64,000 bases of DNA from Roseivivax sp. GX 12232 (GTDB taxonomy: Bacteria > Pseudomonadota > Alphaproteobacteria > Rhodobacterales > Rhodobacteraceae). Within the stretch, counting starts at the first letter, position 1. Each line of letters begins with the position of its first letter. The stretch is from assembly GCF_021272185.1 (NCBI RefSeq), contig NZ_JAJSEC010000010.1:1-64000 (forward strand), read 5' to 3'. The translations under genes were made by a program, and so were the position numbers. The notes beneath the pieces were generated by a model. That model made no database searches. It was not told the DNA's origin and saw only the letters and a list, made by a program, of their open reading frames with translations. Below are positions 1-8,905 of the stretch, piece after piece.

Positions 1-12
1 CGACGGGGTCTT

Positions 13-34
13 CCCGGGGCTGACAGGCCCCGGG
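13..34. other. Inverted repeat upstream of rpsJ
   Basis: Perfect 8-bp arms (CCCGGGGC at 13-20, GCCCCGGG at 27-34) with a 6-base loop. There is no T-run after it, so it is at best a weak terminator or processing hairpin of the gene left of the window. No convincing promoter is seen in the remaining leader up to 206. Confidence 0.4.
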
Positions 35-206
35 ACCTCTCAGGGCCGCGCGACCTCTGTCGGGTGGCCCGCCAGGAATTGGGCACTCAGCCGAGAGGCC
101 CCGGGCAGGATCCGGGGCGCATCGGCCGGAGGCCAGACGCGGTTCGACGAGGGGGCAGGGTGGTCCTGCCTCCTCCTCTCAACTCTCACTAGCCGATGAA
201 GGCGAG

Positions 207-521
207 ATGAAAATGCAAAGCCAGAACATTCGCATTCGGCTGAAGGCGTTCGATTACCGCGTGCTGGACGCCAGCACGCAGGAGATCGTGAACACCGCCA
301 AGCGGACGGGCGCCGACGTGCGCGGCCCGATCCCGCTGCCGAACAAGATCGAGCGCTTCACCGTTCTGCGTGGCCCCCACGTGAACAAGAAGTCCCGCGA
401 CCAGTTCGAGATCCGCACCCACAAGCGGCTTCTCGACATCGTCGATCCCACCCCGCAGACCGTGGACGCGCTGATGAAGCTCGACCTCGCCGCGGGCGTG
501 GACGTCGAGATCAAGGTTTAA
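207..521 (+). CDS. rpsJ: 30S ribosomal protein S10
   Basis: S10 (uS10) is a 30S head protein that also pairs with NusB in antitermination. The 104-residue product has the family length and the typical run [14 protein letters not shown] near the N-terminus and [20 protein letters not shown] in the middle. ATG 207 is taken as start; a second ATG two codons later (213) is an alternative with little effect. It opens the S10 cluster, followed after 14 bases by rplC, whose AGGAGG site (521-526) touches the rpsJ stop. Identification is secure. Confidence 0.97.
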   Translation: MKMQSQNIRIRLKAFDYRVLDASTQEIVNTAKRTGADVRGPIPLPNKIERFTVLRGPHVNKKSRDQFEIRTHKRLLDIVDPTPQTVDALMKLDLAAGVDVEIKV

Positions 522-535
522 GGAGGGCACGTAGC

Positions 536-1408
536 ATGTTGCGCTCTGGAGTGATCGCAAAGAAGGTCGGCATGACCCGGCTCTTCCTCGAAGATGGCAA
601 GCAGGTGCCCGTCACCGTTCTGCAGCTGGACAAGCTGCAGGTCGTGGCGCAGCGCACCCAGGATCAGCACGGCTACACCGCCGTTCAGCTGGGCTGCGGC
701 ACCGTGCGGGCCAAGAATGTCACCAAGCCGATGCGCGGCCATTTCGCCGCCGCCAAGGTGGAACCGAAGCGCAAGGTCGCCGAGTTCCGCGTGGCGCCCG
801 AGAACATGATCGACGTGGGCGAGGAGATCACCGCTGACCACTATTTCGCGGGTCAGTTCGTGGACATCTCCGGCACCTCGATCGGTAAGGGCTTCGCCGG
901 TGCCATGAAGCGGCACAACTTCGGCGGTCTGCGCGCCTCGCACGGCGTGTCGATCAGCCACCGCTCGCATGGTTCGACCGGTCAGTGTCAGGACCCCGGC
1001 AAGGTGTTCAAGGGCAAGAAGATGGCCGGCCACATGGGCGCCGTGCGCGTCACCACGCAGAACCTGCAGATCGTCAAGACCGATGCAGAGCGTGGCCTGA
1101 TCATGGTCAAGGGTGCCGTCCCCGGCGCCAAGGGCGGCTGGGTCACCGTGAAGGACGCGGTGAAGAAGGCACAGCCCGAAGGCATCATCCTGCCCGCCGC
1201 GCTGAAGTCGGCTGCCGACGAAGCCAAGCGTCAGGCCGAGGAAGCCGCCAAGCAGGCCGAGGAAGAGGCACGGGCCGCCGAAGAGGCACGCCTGGCCGAA
1301 GAGGCCGCGCAGCAGGAAGAGGCTCTCAAGGAAGCCGAGGCCGAGATCGCTGCCGATGAAGACGGCGCCGCGGGCTCGGACGACGAGAAGAAGGAAGGCG
1401 AGGAATGA
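536..1408 (+). CDS. rplC: 50S ribosomal protein L3 with long acidic tail
   Basis: L3 (uL3) is an early-assembly 50S protein reaching the peptidyl-transferase region. The L3 core occupies about residues 1-220, with the conserved [21 protein letters not shown] stretch around residues 147-167. At 290 residues it is about 80 longer than the E. coli protein: the C-terminal part (about 222-290) is a highly charged Ala/Glu-rich segment predicted to form a helix or coiled coil, ending in an acidic DDEKKEGEE. Such tails are known in some alphaproteobacterial L3 proteins; the role here is unknown. The stop overlaps the rplD start by 4 bases, indicating coupling. Confidence 0.96.
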   Translation: MLRSGVIAKKVGMTRLFLEDGKQVPVTVLQLDKLQVVAQRTQDQHGYTAVQLGCGTVRAKNVTKPMRGHFAAAKVEPKRKVAEFRVAPENMIDVGEEITADHYFAGQFVDISGTSIGKGFAGAMKRHNFGGLRASHGVSISHRSHGSTGQCQDPGKVFKGKKMAGHMGAVRVTTQNLQIVKTDAERGLIMVKGAVPGAKGGWVTVKDAVKKAQPEGIILPAALKSAADEAKRQAEEAAKQAEEEARAAEEARLAEEAAQQEEALKEAEAEIAADEDGAAGSDDEKKEGEE

Positions 1409-2022
1409 AACTCGACGTGATCAAACTGGACGGCGCCAGCGCCGGATCGGTCGAGCTCGGCGACGAGATCTTCAATCTCGAGCCGCGCGCCGACCTCCTG
1501 CACCGCGTCGTGCGCTGGCAGCGCAACAAGGCCATGCAGGGCACCCATGCCACGCTCGGCCGTTCCGATGTCAGCTACTCGACCAAGAAGATCTACCGTC
1601 AGAAGGGCACCGGCGGCGCACGCCACGGCTCCCGCAAGGCGCCGATCTTCCGCAAGGGCGGCATCTACAAGGGCCCGACCCCGCGCAGCCACGCCCACGA
1701 CCTTCCCAAGAAGGTCCGCAAGCTTGGCCTGATGCACGCGCTGTCGGCCAAGGCCCGCGAGGGCCAGCTGGTCGTCATCGACACCGCAGAGTGCGACGGC
1801 AAGACCGGCACCCTGGCCAAGCAGGTCCGGGATCTGGGCTGGAAGCGCGCGCTGGTGATCGACGGGACCGAGGTCAACGACGGCTTCGCCCGCGCGGCGG
1901 CCAACATCGACGGTCTCGACGTGCTGCCCTCGGTCGGCGCAAACGTCTATGACATCCTCAAGCGCGACACGCTCGTGCTGACCAAGGCGGGTGTCGAAGC
2001 ACTGGAGGCTCGACTGAAATGA
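1405..2022 (+). CDS. rplD: 50S ribosomal protein L4
   Basis: L4 (uL4) binds 23S rRNA, lines the exit tunnel and in some bacteria represses the S10 operon. The 205-residue protein has the expected length. The region [20 protein letters not shown] (about 54-73) is the conserved tunnel-lining loop, and [15 protein letters not shown] follows. ATG 1405 overlaps the rplC stop and the rplD stop overlaps rplW, each by 4 bases (ATGA), so rplC, rplD and rplW are probably translated as a coupled unit. Confidence 0.97.
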   Translation: MKLDVIKLDGASAGSVELGDEIFNLEPRADLLHRVVRWQRNKAMQGTHATLGRSDVSYSTKKIYRQKGTGGARHGSRKAPIFRKGGIYKGPTPRSHAHDLPKKVRKLGLMHALSAKAREGQLVVIDTAECDGKTGTLAKQVRDLGWKRALVIDGTEVNDGFARAAANIDGLDVLPSVGANVYDILKRDTLVLTKAGVEALEARLK

Positions 2023-2315
2023 GCGCGAAAGAGACACATTACGACGTGATCCGGAAGCCAGTGATCACCGAGAAGTCCACCATGGCCTCCGAACAGAACG
2101 CCGTGGTCTTCGAGGTGGCTCTCGAGGCGAACAAGCCGCAGATCAAGGAAGCGGTCGAGGCGCTCTTCGGCGTCAAGGTGAAGGCGGTCAACACCACCAT
2201 CACCAAAGGCAAGACCAAGCGCTTCCGCGGCCGCCCCGGTCGCCGGTCGGACTTCAAGAAGGCCTATGTGACCCTCGAAGAGGGAAACACCATCGACGTG
2301 ACCACCGGTCTCTGA
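2019..2315 (+). CDS. rplW: 50S ribosomal protein L23
   Basis: L23 (uL23) sits at the tunnel exit, where SRP and trigger factor dock. The 98-residue protein has the family length and the [13 protein letters not shown] start and [20 protein letters not shown] block. Its start overlaps the rplD stop by 4 bases. A strong hairpin terminator follows (2338-2371), so the first part of the S10 cluster may be partly insulated from rplB, 238 bases further on. Confidence 0.97.
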   Translation: MSAKETHYDVIRKPVITEKSTMASEQNAVVFEVALEANKPQIKEAVEALFGVKVKAVNTTITKGKTKRFRGRPGRRSDFKKAYVTLEEGNTIDVTTGL

Positions 2316-2337
2316 TAACAGGCCGCGAATCCTTCGT

Positions 2338-2371
2338 CGTGGCCCCGGCAGGTCCGGGGCCACGTCGTTTT
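2338..2371 (+). terminator. Rho-independent terminator (or attenuator) after rplW
   Basis: Perfect 11-bp stem (CGTGGCCCCGG at 2338-2348, CCGGGGCCACG at 2354-2364) with a 5-base loop, followed by TCGTTTTTC. A second hairpin (GGGACGG 2470-2476, CCGTCCC 2481-2487) lies in the rplB leader. No clear promoter was found for rplB, so this may be an internal attenuator with partial readthrough. Confidence 0.75.
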
Positions 2372-2553
2372 TCACCGGGCGGGGTGCCTAGCGCGCGCCA
2401 CCCGGATCCCGCGATAGGGCCTTCGGCCTGACGCGATACCACCGGGCACCTACGGGGGCCTACATCCGAGGGACGGGCAACCGTCCCGCAACATAGGCAG
2501 GGCCAGGACAGAGGGTCCGATCCCTGCCGTCTGACATACGGAAGACAGAAAGC

Positions 2554-3396
2554 ATGGCACTCAAGTCGTACAAGCCGACGACGCCGGGCCAGCGCGGGCT
2601 GGTGCTGATCGACCGTTCGGAGCTGTATAAGGGACGCCCCGTCAAGGCCCTCACCGAGGGTCTGACCAAGTCGGGCGGTCGCAACAACACCGGACGGATC
2701 ACGGCACGTCGCCGCGGCGGCGGGGCGAAACGCCTCTACCGGATCGTCGATTTCAAGCGTGGCAAGGCCGATGTGACCGCCACCGTCGTTCGCATCGAAT
2801 ACGACCCGAACCGCACCGCATTCATCGCGCTCCTGCAGTACGATGACGGCGAGCAGGCCTACATCCTCGCGCCCCAGCGCCTCGCCATCGGCGACCGCGT
2901 GGTCTCGAGCGCGAAGGCCGACATCAAGCCGGGCAACGCGATGCCCTTCTCGGGCATGCCGATCGGCACGATCGTCCACAACATCGAGCTGAAGCCGGGC
3001 AAGGGCGGCCAGATCGCACGCGCCGCGGGCACCTACGCCCAGTTCGTCGGCCGTGACGGCGGCTACGCGCAGATCCGCCTGTCCTCGGGCGAGCTTCGCA
3101 TGGTCCGCCAGGAATGCTACGCCACCGTCGGCGCGGTTTCCAACCCGGACAACTCGAACCAGAACATCGGCAAGGCCGGCCGCACCCGCCACATGGGCAA
3201 GCGTCCGTCCGTCCGCGGTGTCGTGATGAACCCGATCGACCACCCGCACGGCGGTGGTGAGGGTCGCACCTCCGGTGGCCGCCACCCGGTCACGCCCTGG
3301 GGCAAGCCCACCAAGGGGGCCCGGACCCGCAACACCAACAAGGCGTCGCAGAAGCTCATCCTTCGCTCGCGCCACGCACGGAAGAAGAGGCGCTAA
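2554..3396 (+). CDS. rplB: 50S ribosomal protein L2
   Basis: L2 (uL2) supports subunit association and the peptidyl-transferase centre. The 280-residue product has the usual length and the conserved C-terminal blocks [20 protein letters not shown] and [17 protein letters not shown]; the histidine of the second is the one classically linked to peptidyl transfer. ATG 2554 follows the AAGACAGAAAGC leader. Three bases separate it from rpsS. It is the first gene after the terminator-like hairpin downstream of rplW. Confidence 0.97.
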   Translation: MALKSYKPTTPGQRGLVLIDRSELYKGRPVKALTEGLTKSGGRNNTGRITARRRGGGAKRLYRIVDFKRGKADVTATVVRIEYDPNRTAFIALLQYDDGEQAYILAPQRLAIGDRVVSSAKADIKPGNAMPFSGMPIGTIVHNIELKPGKGGQIARAAGTYAQFVGRDGGYAQIRLSSGELRMVRQECYATVGAVSNPDNSNQNIGKAGRTRHMGKRPSVRGVVMNPIDHPHGGGEGRTSGGRHPVTPWGKPTKGARTRNTNKASQKLILRSRHARKKRR

Positions 3397-3399
3397 GAT

Positions 3400-3678
3400 A
3401 TGGCACGTTCTGTTTGGAAAGGCCCCTTCGTGGACGCCTACGTCCTGAAGAAGGCCGAGGCCGCCCGCGAATCCGGGCGCAACGAAGTCATCAAGATCTG
3501 GTCGCGCCGTTCGACGATCCTGCCCCAGTTCGTGGGCCTGACGTTCGGCGTCTACAACGGCCACAAGCACGTTCCGGTGAACGTGTCCGAAGACATGATC
3601 GGCCAGAAGTTCGGTGAATACTCGCCGACCCGTACCTACTACGGGCATGCTGCCGACAAGAAAGCGAAGCGGAAGTAA
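3400..3678 (+). CDS. rpsS: 30S ribosomal protein S19
   Basis: S19 (uS19) binds S13 and 16S rRNA in the 30S head. The 92-residue protein has the family features [17 protein letters not shown] at the N-terminus and [20 protein letters not shown] at the C-terminus. It lies 3 bases after rplB and 3 before rplV in the unbroken rplB-rpsS-rplV-rpsC-rplP run. Identification is secure. Confidence 0.97.
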   Translation: MARSVWKGPFVDAYVLKKAEAARESGRNEVIKIWSRRSTILPQFVGLTFGVYNGHKHVPVNVSEDMIGQKFGEYSPTRTYYGHAADKKAKRK

Positions 3679-3681
3679 GTC

Positions 3682-4062
3682 ATGGGCCAGGAAAAGAACC
3701 CCCGCCGCGTGGCTGACAACGAGGCAATGGCGAAGCTGCGCATGCTTCGCACCAGCCCGCAGAAGCTGAACCTCGTCGCAGCGATGATCCGCGGCAAGAA
3801 GGTCGAGAAGGCGCTGACCGATCTCACCTTCTCCAAGAAGCGCGTGGCTCTCGACGTGAAGAAATGCCTTCAGTCGGCGATCGCCAACGCCGAGAACAAC
3901 CACGGTCTCGACGTCGACGAACTGGTCGTCGCCGAAGCCTGGGTCGGCAAGAACCTCGTGATGAAGCGCGGCCGTCCGCGGGCGCGTGGCCGGTTCGGCC
4001 GCATCATGAAGCCGTTCTCGGAAATCACCATCAAGGTGCGTCAGGTCGAGGAGCAAGCCTAA
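3682..4062 (+). CDS. rplV: 50S ribosomal protein L22
   Basis: L22 (uL22) spans the 50S subunit and lines the exit tunnel near the macrolide site. The 126-residue product shows [20 protein letters not shown] near the start and the tunnel hairpin region [20 protein letters not shown] near the C-terminus. Its TAA stop shares its last base with the rpsC ATG (TAATG), suggesting translational coupling. Confidence 0.97.
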   Translation: MGQEKNPRRVADNEAMAKLRMLRTSPQKLNLVAAMIRGKKVEKALTDLTFSKKRVALDVKKCLQSAIANAENNHGLDVDELVVAEAWVGKNLVMKRGRPRARGRFGRIMKPFSEITIKVRQVEEQA

Positions 4063-4763
4063 TGGGTAACAAGACCAATCCGATCGGCATGCGGCTCCAG
4101 GTCAACCGCACCTGGGACAGCCGCTGGTATGCCGACACCAAGGACTACGGCGACCTGCTGCTCGAGGATATCGCGATCCGCGAGTTCATCCACGACGAGT
4201 GCAAGCAGGCCGGTGTCGCCCGCATCATCATCGAGCGTCCGCACAAGAAGTGCCGCGTGACCATTCACGCCGCGCGTCCCGGTGTCATCATCGGCAAGAA
4301 GGGCGCGGACATCGAGGCGCTTCGCAAGAAGCTCTCGTCGATGACCGACAGCGAGCTGCACCTGAACATCGTCGAGGTGCGCAAGCCCGAGCTCGACGCC
4401 CGTCTGGTCGGCGAGTCGATCGCCCAGCAGCTCGAGCGTCGTGTGTCCTTCCGCCGCGCCATGAAGCGCTCGGTGCAGAACGCCATGCGCATGGGTGCCC
4501 TCGGCATCCGGGTCAACGTGTCGGGCCGCCTCGGCGGCGCCGAGATCGCCCGGACCGAATGGTACCGCGAAGGCCGGGTGCCGCTGCACACGCTGCGTGC
4601 CGACATCGACCACGCGTCGGTCGAGGCCGAGACGCCCTACGGCATCATCGGGATCAAGATCTGGATCTTCAAAGGCGAGATCATGGAGCACGATCCCCAG
4701 GCGCGTGACCGCAAGGCGCAGGAACTCCAGGACGGACCCGCCCCGCGCGGTCCCCGTCGCTGA
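4062..4763 (+). CDS. rpsC: 30S ribosomal protein S3
   Basis: S3 (uS3) forms part of the mRNA entry channel and helicase. The protein begins [20 protein letters not shown], and a KH domain with the conserved [20 protein letters not shown] sequence lies at about residues 72-91. The reading frame is open upstream of this ATG, but the 233-residue length, the family N-terminus and the one-base overlap with rplV fix the start at 4062. The C-terminus is a short charged tail. Confidence 0.97.
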   Translation: MGNKTNPIGMRLQVNRTWDSRWYADTKDYGDLLLEDIAIREFIHDECKQAGVARIIIERPHKKCRVTIHAARPGVIIGKKGADIEALRKKLSSMTDSELHLNIVEVRKPELDARLVGESIAQQLERRVSFRRAMKRSVQNAMRMGALGIRVNVSGRLGGAEIARTEWYREGRVPLHTLRADIDHASVEAETPYGIIGIKIWIFKGEIMEHDPQARDRKAQELQDGPAPRGPRR

Positions 4764-4776
4764 GGAGGTTTGAGAC

Positions 4777-5190
4777 ATGCTTCAACCGAAACGTACGAAG
4801 TACCGCAAGCAGCAGAAGGGCCGGATCAAGGGCGTCGCCAAGGGCGGCTCTGACCTGAACTTCGGCACCTACGGCCTGAAGGCCCTGCAGCCCGAGCGCG
4901 TCACCGCGCGCCAGATCGAGGCGGCACGCCGCGCCATGACGCGTCACATGAAGCGTCAGGGCCGTGTCTGGATCCGCATCTTCCCCGACACCCCGGTCAC
5001 CTCGAAGCCGACCGAGGTCCGCATGGGTAAGGGCAAGGGCTCGGTCGATTTCTGGGCCTGCAAGGTCAAGCCCGGCCGGGTGATGTTCGAGATCGACGGC
5101 GTGGGTGACGAGATCGCGCGCGAAGCGCTGCGTCTGGCCTCCATGAAGCTGCCGATCAAGACCCGCGTGGTGGTCCGCGAGGACTGGTAA
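4777..5190 (+). CDS. rplP: 50S ribosomal protein L16
   Basis: L16 (uL16) organises the A-site and E-site tRNA region of the 50S subunit. The 137-residue product has the full family length. Arg82 in VRMGKGKGS corresponds to the E. coli Arg81 that the 2OG oxygenase YcfD hydroxylates. GAGGAGG precedes the ATG. It is the last gene before a strong terminator and before a gene for a different 2OG-Fe(II) oxygenase, which interrupts the usual rplP-rpmC adjacency. Confidence 0.97.
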   Translation: MLQPKRTKYRKQQKGRIKGVAKGGSDLNFGTYGLKALQPERVTARQIEAARRAMTRHMKRQGRVWIRIFPDTPVTSKPTEVRMGKGKGSVDFWACKVKPGRVMFEIDGVGDEIAREALRLASMKLPIKTRVVVREDW

Positions 5191-5217
5191 GCCACGTCGC
5201 TTGCAGAGTGATCGAGG

Positions 5218-5252
5218 CCCCCGCCGGGAAACCGGCGGGGGTCTTTTGTTTT
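5218..5252 (+). terminator. Rho-independent terminator after rplP
   Basis: Perfect 10-bp stem (CCCCCGCCGG at 5218-5227, CCGGCGGGGG at 5232-5241) closed by a GAAA tetraloop and followed by TCTTTTGTTTT. It should end most S10-cluster transcripts before the oxygenase gene. Confidence 0.88.
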
Positions 5253-5453
5253 GGGGGATAGGGCAGGGGGCCCGTCTGGGATCGGGCTGCCCCATCGTCC
5301 GCTCTGACGCGAAGCTGGGTGGATCAACGCCGAACCGCCCATCTCCCGTGCCGCCCGCATGGCTAATCGCGTCCCTGCGCGCTGGGTCGCCAGCCGCCCC
5401 GCCTCCACCACCAGGCCAGGGCGCCCCACCGCTCCGCACCACCCCCCCCGGAA

Positions 5454-5498
5454 GAGAACTCCACGTGGAGTTCTCCCGCTGATTTCCACGTGGAAATC
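5454..5498. promoter_or_regulatory. Two adjacent perfect palindromes with a CCACGTGG core
   Basis: The first palindrome is 22 bp (5454-5475, half-site GAGAACTCCAC) and the second 18 bp (5481-5498, half-site GATTTCCAC). Both centre on CACGTG and their centres are 25 bp apart. They lie 41 bases before the oxygenase ATG in the 348-base gap after rplP (5191-5538), which otherwise holds only the rplP terminator and C-rich sequence. They could be tandem operator sites or a DNA/RNA hairpin pair; no regulator can be assigned. Confidence 0.6.
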
Positions 5499-5538
5499 AC
5501 CCCTCGCCAGCCCTGCCTGGCTGCGCTACACCGCCGCC

Positions 5539-6156
5539 ATGACCGAGATCCGTTCGCTCTTCGCGACCCGCCTCTACCGCGCGCCCCTGGCGCCTGCCGA
5601 CGAGATCGACCGGGCCGAGCTCGAGGCCTCCTGCTATTCCATCGCCGCCGACGACGAGGCCGGGCAGGAATGGTGCGAGGAAAACGGCTACCCGGGCTAT
5701 ACCTCCTACGCCTCGTTGACCGATCTCCCCTGGCGCTTCCCGATCTTCGCCGAGGTGGTCCGCGCGCTTGACGCCCATGTCACCGCCTTCGCCGCCGACC
5801 TCGAGTTCGACCTCGCCGAGCGCGCGCTGGTGCTCGAGGACATCTGGATCAACATCCTGCCCGAGGGCGGCAGCCACGGCAGCCACATCCACCCGCATTC
5901 GGTGATCTCGGGCACGACCTATGTCGCCATGCCCGGCGGCACTTCGGCGCTGAAGCTGGAGGACCCGCGCCTGCCGATGATGATGGCCGCGCCCACCCGC
6001 AAGCCCGACTGCCGCGAGGAGCTCAAGAGCTTCGTCTACGTCACGCCCGAGCCCGGCGAGGTGCTCCTCTGGGAGAGCTGGCTGCGCCACGAGGTGCCGA
6101 TGAACATGGCCGAGGACGACCGCATCTCGGTGAGCTTCAACTACCGCTGGGAGTGA
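5539..6156 (+). CDS. Putative 2OG-Fe(II) oxygenase (TIGR02466-like)
   Basis: Predicted cytosolic non-haem iron, 2-oxoglutarate-dependent oxygenase of 205 residues. The likely iron and cosubstrate residues are visible: HIHPHSVISGTTYV (His116, His118, His120), then WLRHEVPMN (His184) and RISVSFNYRW (Arg195). The frame is open further upstream, but ATG 5539 starts the conserved part. The gene lies between rplP and rpmC, between a terminator and a new promoter, so it is probably expressed separately. The substrate is unknown; proximity to rplP raises, but does not show, a ribosome-modification role. Classical cupin-type YcfD is a different family. Confidence 0.75.
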   Translation: MTEIRSLFATRLYRAPLAPADEIDRAELEASCYSIAADDEAGQEWCEENGYPGYTSYASLTDLPWRFPIFAEVVRALDAHVTAFAADLEFDLAERALVLEDIWINILPEGGSHGSHIHPHSVISGTTYVAMPGGTSALKLEDPRLPMMMAAPTRKPDCREELKSFVYVTPEPGEVLLWESWLRHEVPMNMAEDDRISVSFNYRWE

Positions 6157-6286
6157 GCGGGGCGGGGCCGGCGGAGAGCCTGCCGGCTGCAGGTCCGGGC
6201 AATGCGCGATATGACCGCTGGGCTGCGTGCTAAAGGGCCGATCACAGGCCCCGATCCGGGCCCGCCAAGGCCCTTCAAAACAAAGC

Positions 6287-6315
6287 TTGCACCCTTGGCC
6301 TTTCCCTTCTATACG
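6287..6315 (+). promoter_or_regulatory. Predicted promoter for rpmC-rpsQ and downstream spc genes
   Basis: TTGCAC (6287-6292), a 17-bp spacer and TATACG (6310-6315), 93 bases before the rpmC ATG. The -10 lacks the final T, a feature reported for many Rhodobacter promoters. It would restart transcription after the rplP terminator and the inserted oxygenase gene. Confidence 0.65.
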
Positions 6316-6408
6316 GCCCCCTCATCCACGGACTCCACCGGAATCAGGGTGACCCTGCGGGCTACGCGGGCAGGGGCCTTCCGGTGATGTTGAAAAGGAA
6401 AGGGCGCC

Positions 6409-6615
6409 ATGAACGCCAGCGAACTCCGTGACAAGACCCCGGACGAACTCCGGGACCAGCTTGTCCAGCTCAAGAAAGAGGCCTTCAACCTGCGCTTCCA
6501 GCAGGCCACCGGCCAGATCGAGAACACCGCGCGCATGAAGCTCGTGCGCCGGGACGTCGCGCGGATCAAGACCGTGCTGAACGAGAAGGCCGCCGCAGCG
6601 GCCTCCGCGGAATAA
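6409..6615 (+). CDS. rpmC: 50S ribosomal protein L29
   Basis: L29 (uL29) lies beside L23 at the tunnel exit. The 68-residue helical protein shows [20 protein letters not shown] and the typical [20 protein letters not shown], with a short Ala-rich C-terminus. It is the first ribosomal gene after the oxygenase interruption, preceded by AAAAGGAAAGGGCGCC, and is 12 bases from rpsQ. Confidence 0.96.
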   Translation: MNASELRDKTPDELRDQLVQLKKEAFNLRFQQATGQIENTARMKLVRRDVARIKTVLNEKAAAAASAE

Positions 6616-6627
6616 GGGGAACGGACC

Positions 6628-6858
6628 ATGCCCAAGCGTATCCTTCAAGGCACCGTGACCTCGACGGCGAACGCCCAGACCGTGACGGTCTCGGTCGAGC
6701 GCCGCTTCAAGCACCCCGTGCTGAAGAAGACCATCCGGAAATCGAAGAAGTACCGCGCCCACGACGAGGCCGGCTCGATCCAGGTGGGTGATTCCGTGCG
6801 CATCATCGAATGCGCGCCGAAGTCGAAGACCAAGCGCTGGGAGGTGATCGCCGAATAA
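6628..6858 (+). CDS. rpsQ: 30S ribosomal protein S17
   Basis: S17 (uS17) is a primary 16S rRNA-binding protein with an OB fold. The 76-residue product has the conserved [20 protein letters not shown] start and the [20 protein letters not shown] block. GGGGAACGG precedes the ATG. It is followed by a 75-base gap without a clear terminator before rplN. Confidence 0.96.
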   Translation: MPKRILQGTVTSTANAQTVTVSVERRFKHPVLKKTIRKSKKYRAHDEAGSIQVGDSVRIIECAPKSKTKRWEVIAE

Positions 6859-6933
6859 GGCGCATCATCTTCCGGTTTTAGCGAAACCCTGGGGGCGACA
6901 ACAGAACACCCCTCAAAGGTCGGGAGAAACCAC

Positions 6934-7302
6934 ATGATCCAGATGCAGACCAATCTGGATGTCGCTGACAACTCCGGCGCGCGCCGGGTGCAGTGCATCA
7001 AGGTCCTGGGTGGTTCCAAGCGCAAGTACGCTTCCGTGGGCGACATCATCGTCGTCTCGGTCAAGGAAGCCATCCCGCGCGGCCGCGTGAAGAAAGGTGA
7101 CGTCCGCAAGGCCGTCGTCGTGCGCACCGCCAAGGAGGTCCGTCGCGAAGACGGCACCGCCATCCGCTTCGACCGCAACGCCGCCGTCATCCTGAACAAC
7201 ACGGGCGAGCCTGTCGGCACCCGTATCTTCGGGCCGGTCGTGCGCGAGCTGCGGGCGAAGAACTTCATGAAGATCATCTCGCTTGCTCCGGAGGTGCTCT
7301 AA
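6934..7302 (+). CDS. rplN: 50S ribosomal protein L14
   Basis: L14 (uL14) contributes to inter-subunit bridges with 16S rRNA. The 122-residue protein begins with the conserved [20 protein letters not shown] and contains [20 protein letters not shown]. Its TAA overlaps the rplX ATG by one base (TAATG). It begins the tight run rplN-rplX-rplE of the spc cluster. Confidence 0.97.
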   Translation: MIQMQTNLDVADNSGARRVQCIKVLGGSKRKYASVGDIIVVSVKEAIPRGRVKKGDVRKAVVVRTAKEVRREDGTAIRFDRNAAVILNNTGEPVGTRIFGPVVRELRAKNFMKIISLAPEVL

Positions 7303-7607
7303 TGGCCGCGAAACTCCGCAAGGGCGACAAGGTCGTCGTGCTCACCGGCAAGGACAAGGGCAAAGAGGGTGAGATCACCTCTGTCGACCCCAAGGCCGGC
7401 AAGGCCGTCGTCGAGGGCGTGAACATGGCCGTGCGCCATCAGCGCCAGACCCAGACCAACCAGGGCGGCCGTCAGCCGAAGGCGCTGCCGATCGACCTGT
7501 CGAACCTCGCCATCGTCGACAAGAACGGCAAGGCCACCCGCGTCGGCTTCCGCGAGGAAGACGGCAAGAAGGTGCGTTACGCCAAGACCACGGGGGATGC
7601 GATCTGA
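7302..7607 (+). CDS. rplX: 50S ribosomal protein L24
   Basis: L24 (uL24) starts 50S assembly and lies near the tunnel exit. The 101-residue product has an N-terminal KOW motif ([20 protein letters not shown], about residues 4-23). Both ends overlap neighbours by one base: TAATG with rplN and TGATG with rplE, so expression is probably translationally coupled across the three genes. Confidence 0.97.
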   Translation: MAAKLRKGDKVVVLTGKDKGKEGEITSVDPKAGKAVVEGVNMAVRHQRQTQTNQGGRQPKALPIDLSNLAIVDKNGKATRVGFREEDGKKVRYAKTTGDAI

Positions 7608-8167
7608 TGCTCGATACCCAGAACTACACCCCGCGTCTCAAGGCGCTCTACCGGGACGAGGTCCGGGCCAAGCTCCGCGAGGAGTTCGGCTACACCAACG
7701 ACCTGCAGATCCCCTTCCTCGAGAAGATCACCCTGAACATCGGCTGCGGTGCCGAGGCGGTGCGTGACAGCAAGAAGGCGAAATCGGCTCAGGAAGACCT
7801 GACCAAGATCGCCGGTCAGCACGCGGTCGTCACGAAGGCGAAGAAGTCCATCGCGGGCTTCCGCGTCCGTGAGGAAATGCCGCTCGGCGCCAAGGTGACC
7901 CTGCGCCATGCCCGCATGTACGAGTTTCTCGATCGTCTGATCACCGTCGCGATGCCCCGGATCCGGGACTTCCGCGGTGTGAAGCCGTCCTTCGACGGCC
8001 GTGGCAACTTCGCCATGGGCATCAAGGAACACATCGTCTTCCCCGAGATCGACTTCGACAAGGTCGACGAGGTCTGGGGCATGGACATCAACATCACCAC
8101 GACCGCGAAGACCGACGCGGAAGCCAAGGCGCTGTTGAAGCACTTCAACATGCCGTTCAACGCATAA
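7607..8167 (+). CDS. rplE: 50S ribosomal protein L5
   Basis: L5 (uL5) binds 5S rRNA and contacts the P-site tRNA and S13. The 186-residue protein has the family length, with [20 protein letters not shown] near residue 30 and the [20 protein letters not shown] block near the C-terminus. ATG 7607 overlaps the rplX stop. Fourteen bases, including AAGGGGA, separate it from rpsN. Confidence 0.97.
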   Translation: MLDTQNYTPRLKALYRDEVRAKLREEFGYTNDLQIPFLEKITLNIGCGAEAVRDSKKAKSAQEDLTKIAGQHAVVTKAKKSIAGFRVREEMPLGAKVTLRHARMYEFLDRLITVAMPRIRDFRGVKPSFDGRGNFAMGIKEHIVFPEIDFDKVDEVWGMDINITTTAKTDAEAKALLKHFNMPFNA

Positions 8168-8181
8168 GGGGATTCTGAACT

Positions 8182-8487
8182 ATGGCGAAGAAATCCATGG
8201 TTGAGCGCGAGAAGAAGCGTCAGCGCCTCGTGGCCAAATACGCCGAGAAGCGTGCCGCGCTGAAGGAAATCGCGAACGACGAAGCGAAGCCGATGGAAGA
8301 GCGGTTCAAAGCACGGCTGAAGCTCGCAGAGCTGCCGCGCAACTCCTCGCCGACCCGGCTTCACAACCGCTGTCAGCTCACGGGGCGTCCGCACGCCTAT
8401 TACCGCAAGCTGAAGATCAGCCGCATCATGCTCCGCAACCTCGGTTCGCAGGGCCTGCTGCCCGGCATGGTCAAGTCGAGCTGGTAA
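8182..8487 (+). CDS. rpsN: 30S ribosomal protein S14 (zinc-free type)
   Basis: S14 (uS14) binds 16S rRNA in the head with S10 and S19. At 101 residues it is the long form without the two CxxC zinc motifs: only one cysteine, in [20 protein letters not shown], is seen near position 72. The N-terminal [20 protein letters not shown] is typical. It lies between rplE and rpsH in the standard order. Confidence 0.97.
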   Translation: MAKKSMVEREKKRQRLVAKYAEKRAALKEIANDEAKPMEERFKARLKLAELPRNSSPTRLHNRCQLTGRPHAYYRKLKISRIMLRNLGSQGLLPGMVKSSW

Positions 8488-8499
8488 GGAGGTCCTGAG

Positions 8500-8892
8500 A
8501 TGAACGATCCTATCGGCGATATGCTGACCCGCATCCGCAACGCGCAGCTGCGGGGCAAGTCCACCGTCTCGACGCCGGCGTCCAAGCTTCGCGCCTGGGT
8601 GCTCGATGTCCTGGCCGACGAAGGCTACATCCGCGGCTACGAGAAGGGCACCGACGAGCGCGGCCACCCGACGCTCCAGATCGCCCTCAAGTACTACGAG
8701 GGTGCGCCCGTCATCCGCGAGCTGACCCGCGTTTCCAAGCCGGGCCGCCGCGTCTACCTGGGCGTGACCGACATTCCGCAGGTCCGCCAGGGCCTGGGCG
8801 TGTCGATCGTCTCGACCCCCAAGGGCGTGATGTCGGATGCCAATGCACGCGCGGCCAATGTCGGCGGCGAAGTGCTCTGCACGGTATTCTAA
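8500..8892 (+). CDS. rpsH: 30S ribosomal protein S8
   Basis: S8 (uS8) binds the central domain of 16S rRNA and in E. coli is the autogenous repressor of the spc operon. The 130-residue product begins [15 protein letters not shown] and ends GGEVLCTVF, both conserved. TAAGGAGG lies at the junction with rpsN, and the same motif stands between rpsH and rplF. Whether S8 controls this split cluster is not visible here. Confidence 0.97.
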   Translation: MNDPIGDMLTRIRNAQLRGKSTVSTPASKLRAWVLDVLADEGYIRGYEKGTDERGHPTLQIALKYYEGAPVIRELTRVSKPGRRVYLGVTDIPQVRQGLGVSIVSTPKGVMSDANARAANVGGEVLCTVF

Positions 8893-8905
8893 GGAGGTCC
8901 TGAGC

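Noticed and set aside
2254-4056. Open frame of 600 codons on the minus strand opposite rplB, rpsS and rplV
   Set aside because: It is antisense to three certain ribosomal genes, has no family features, and results from the third-position GC bias of high-GC coding DNA.
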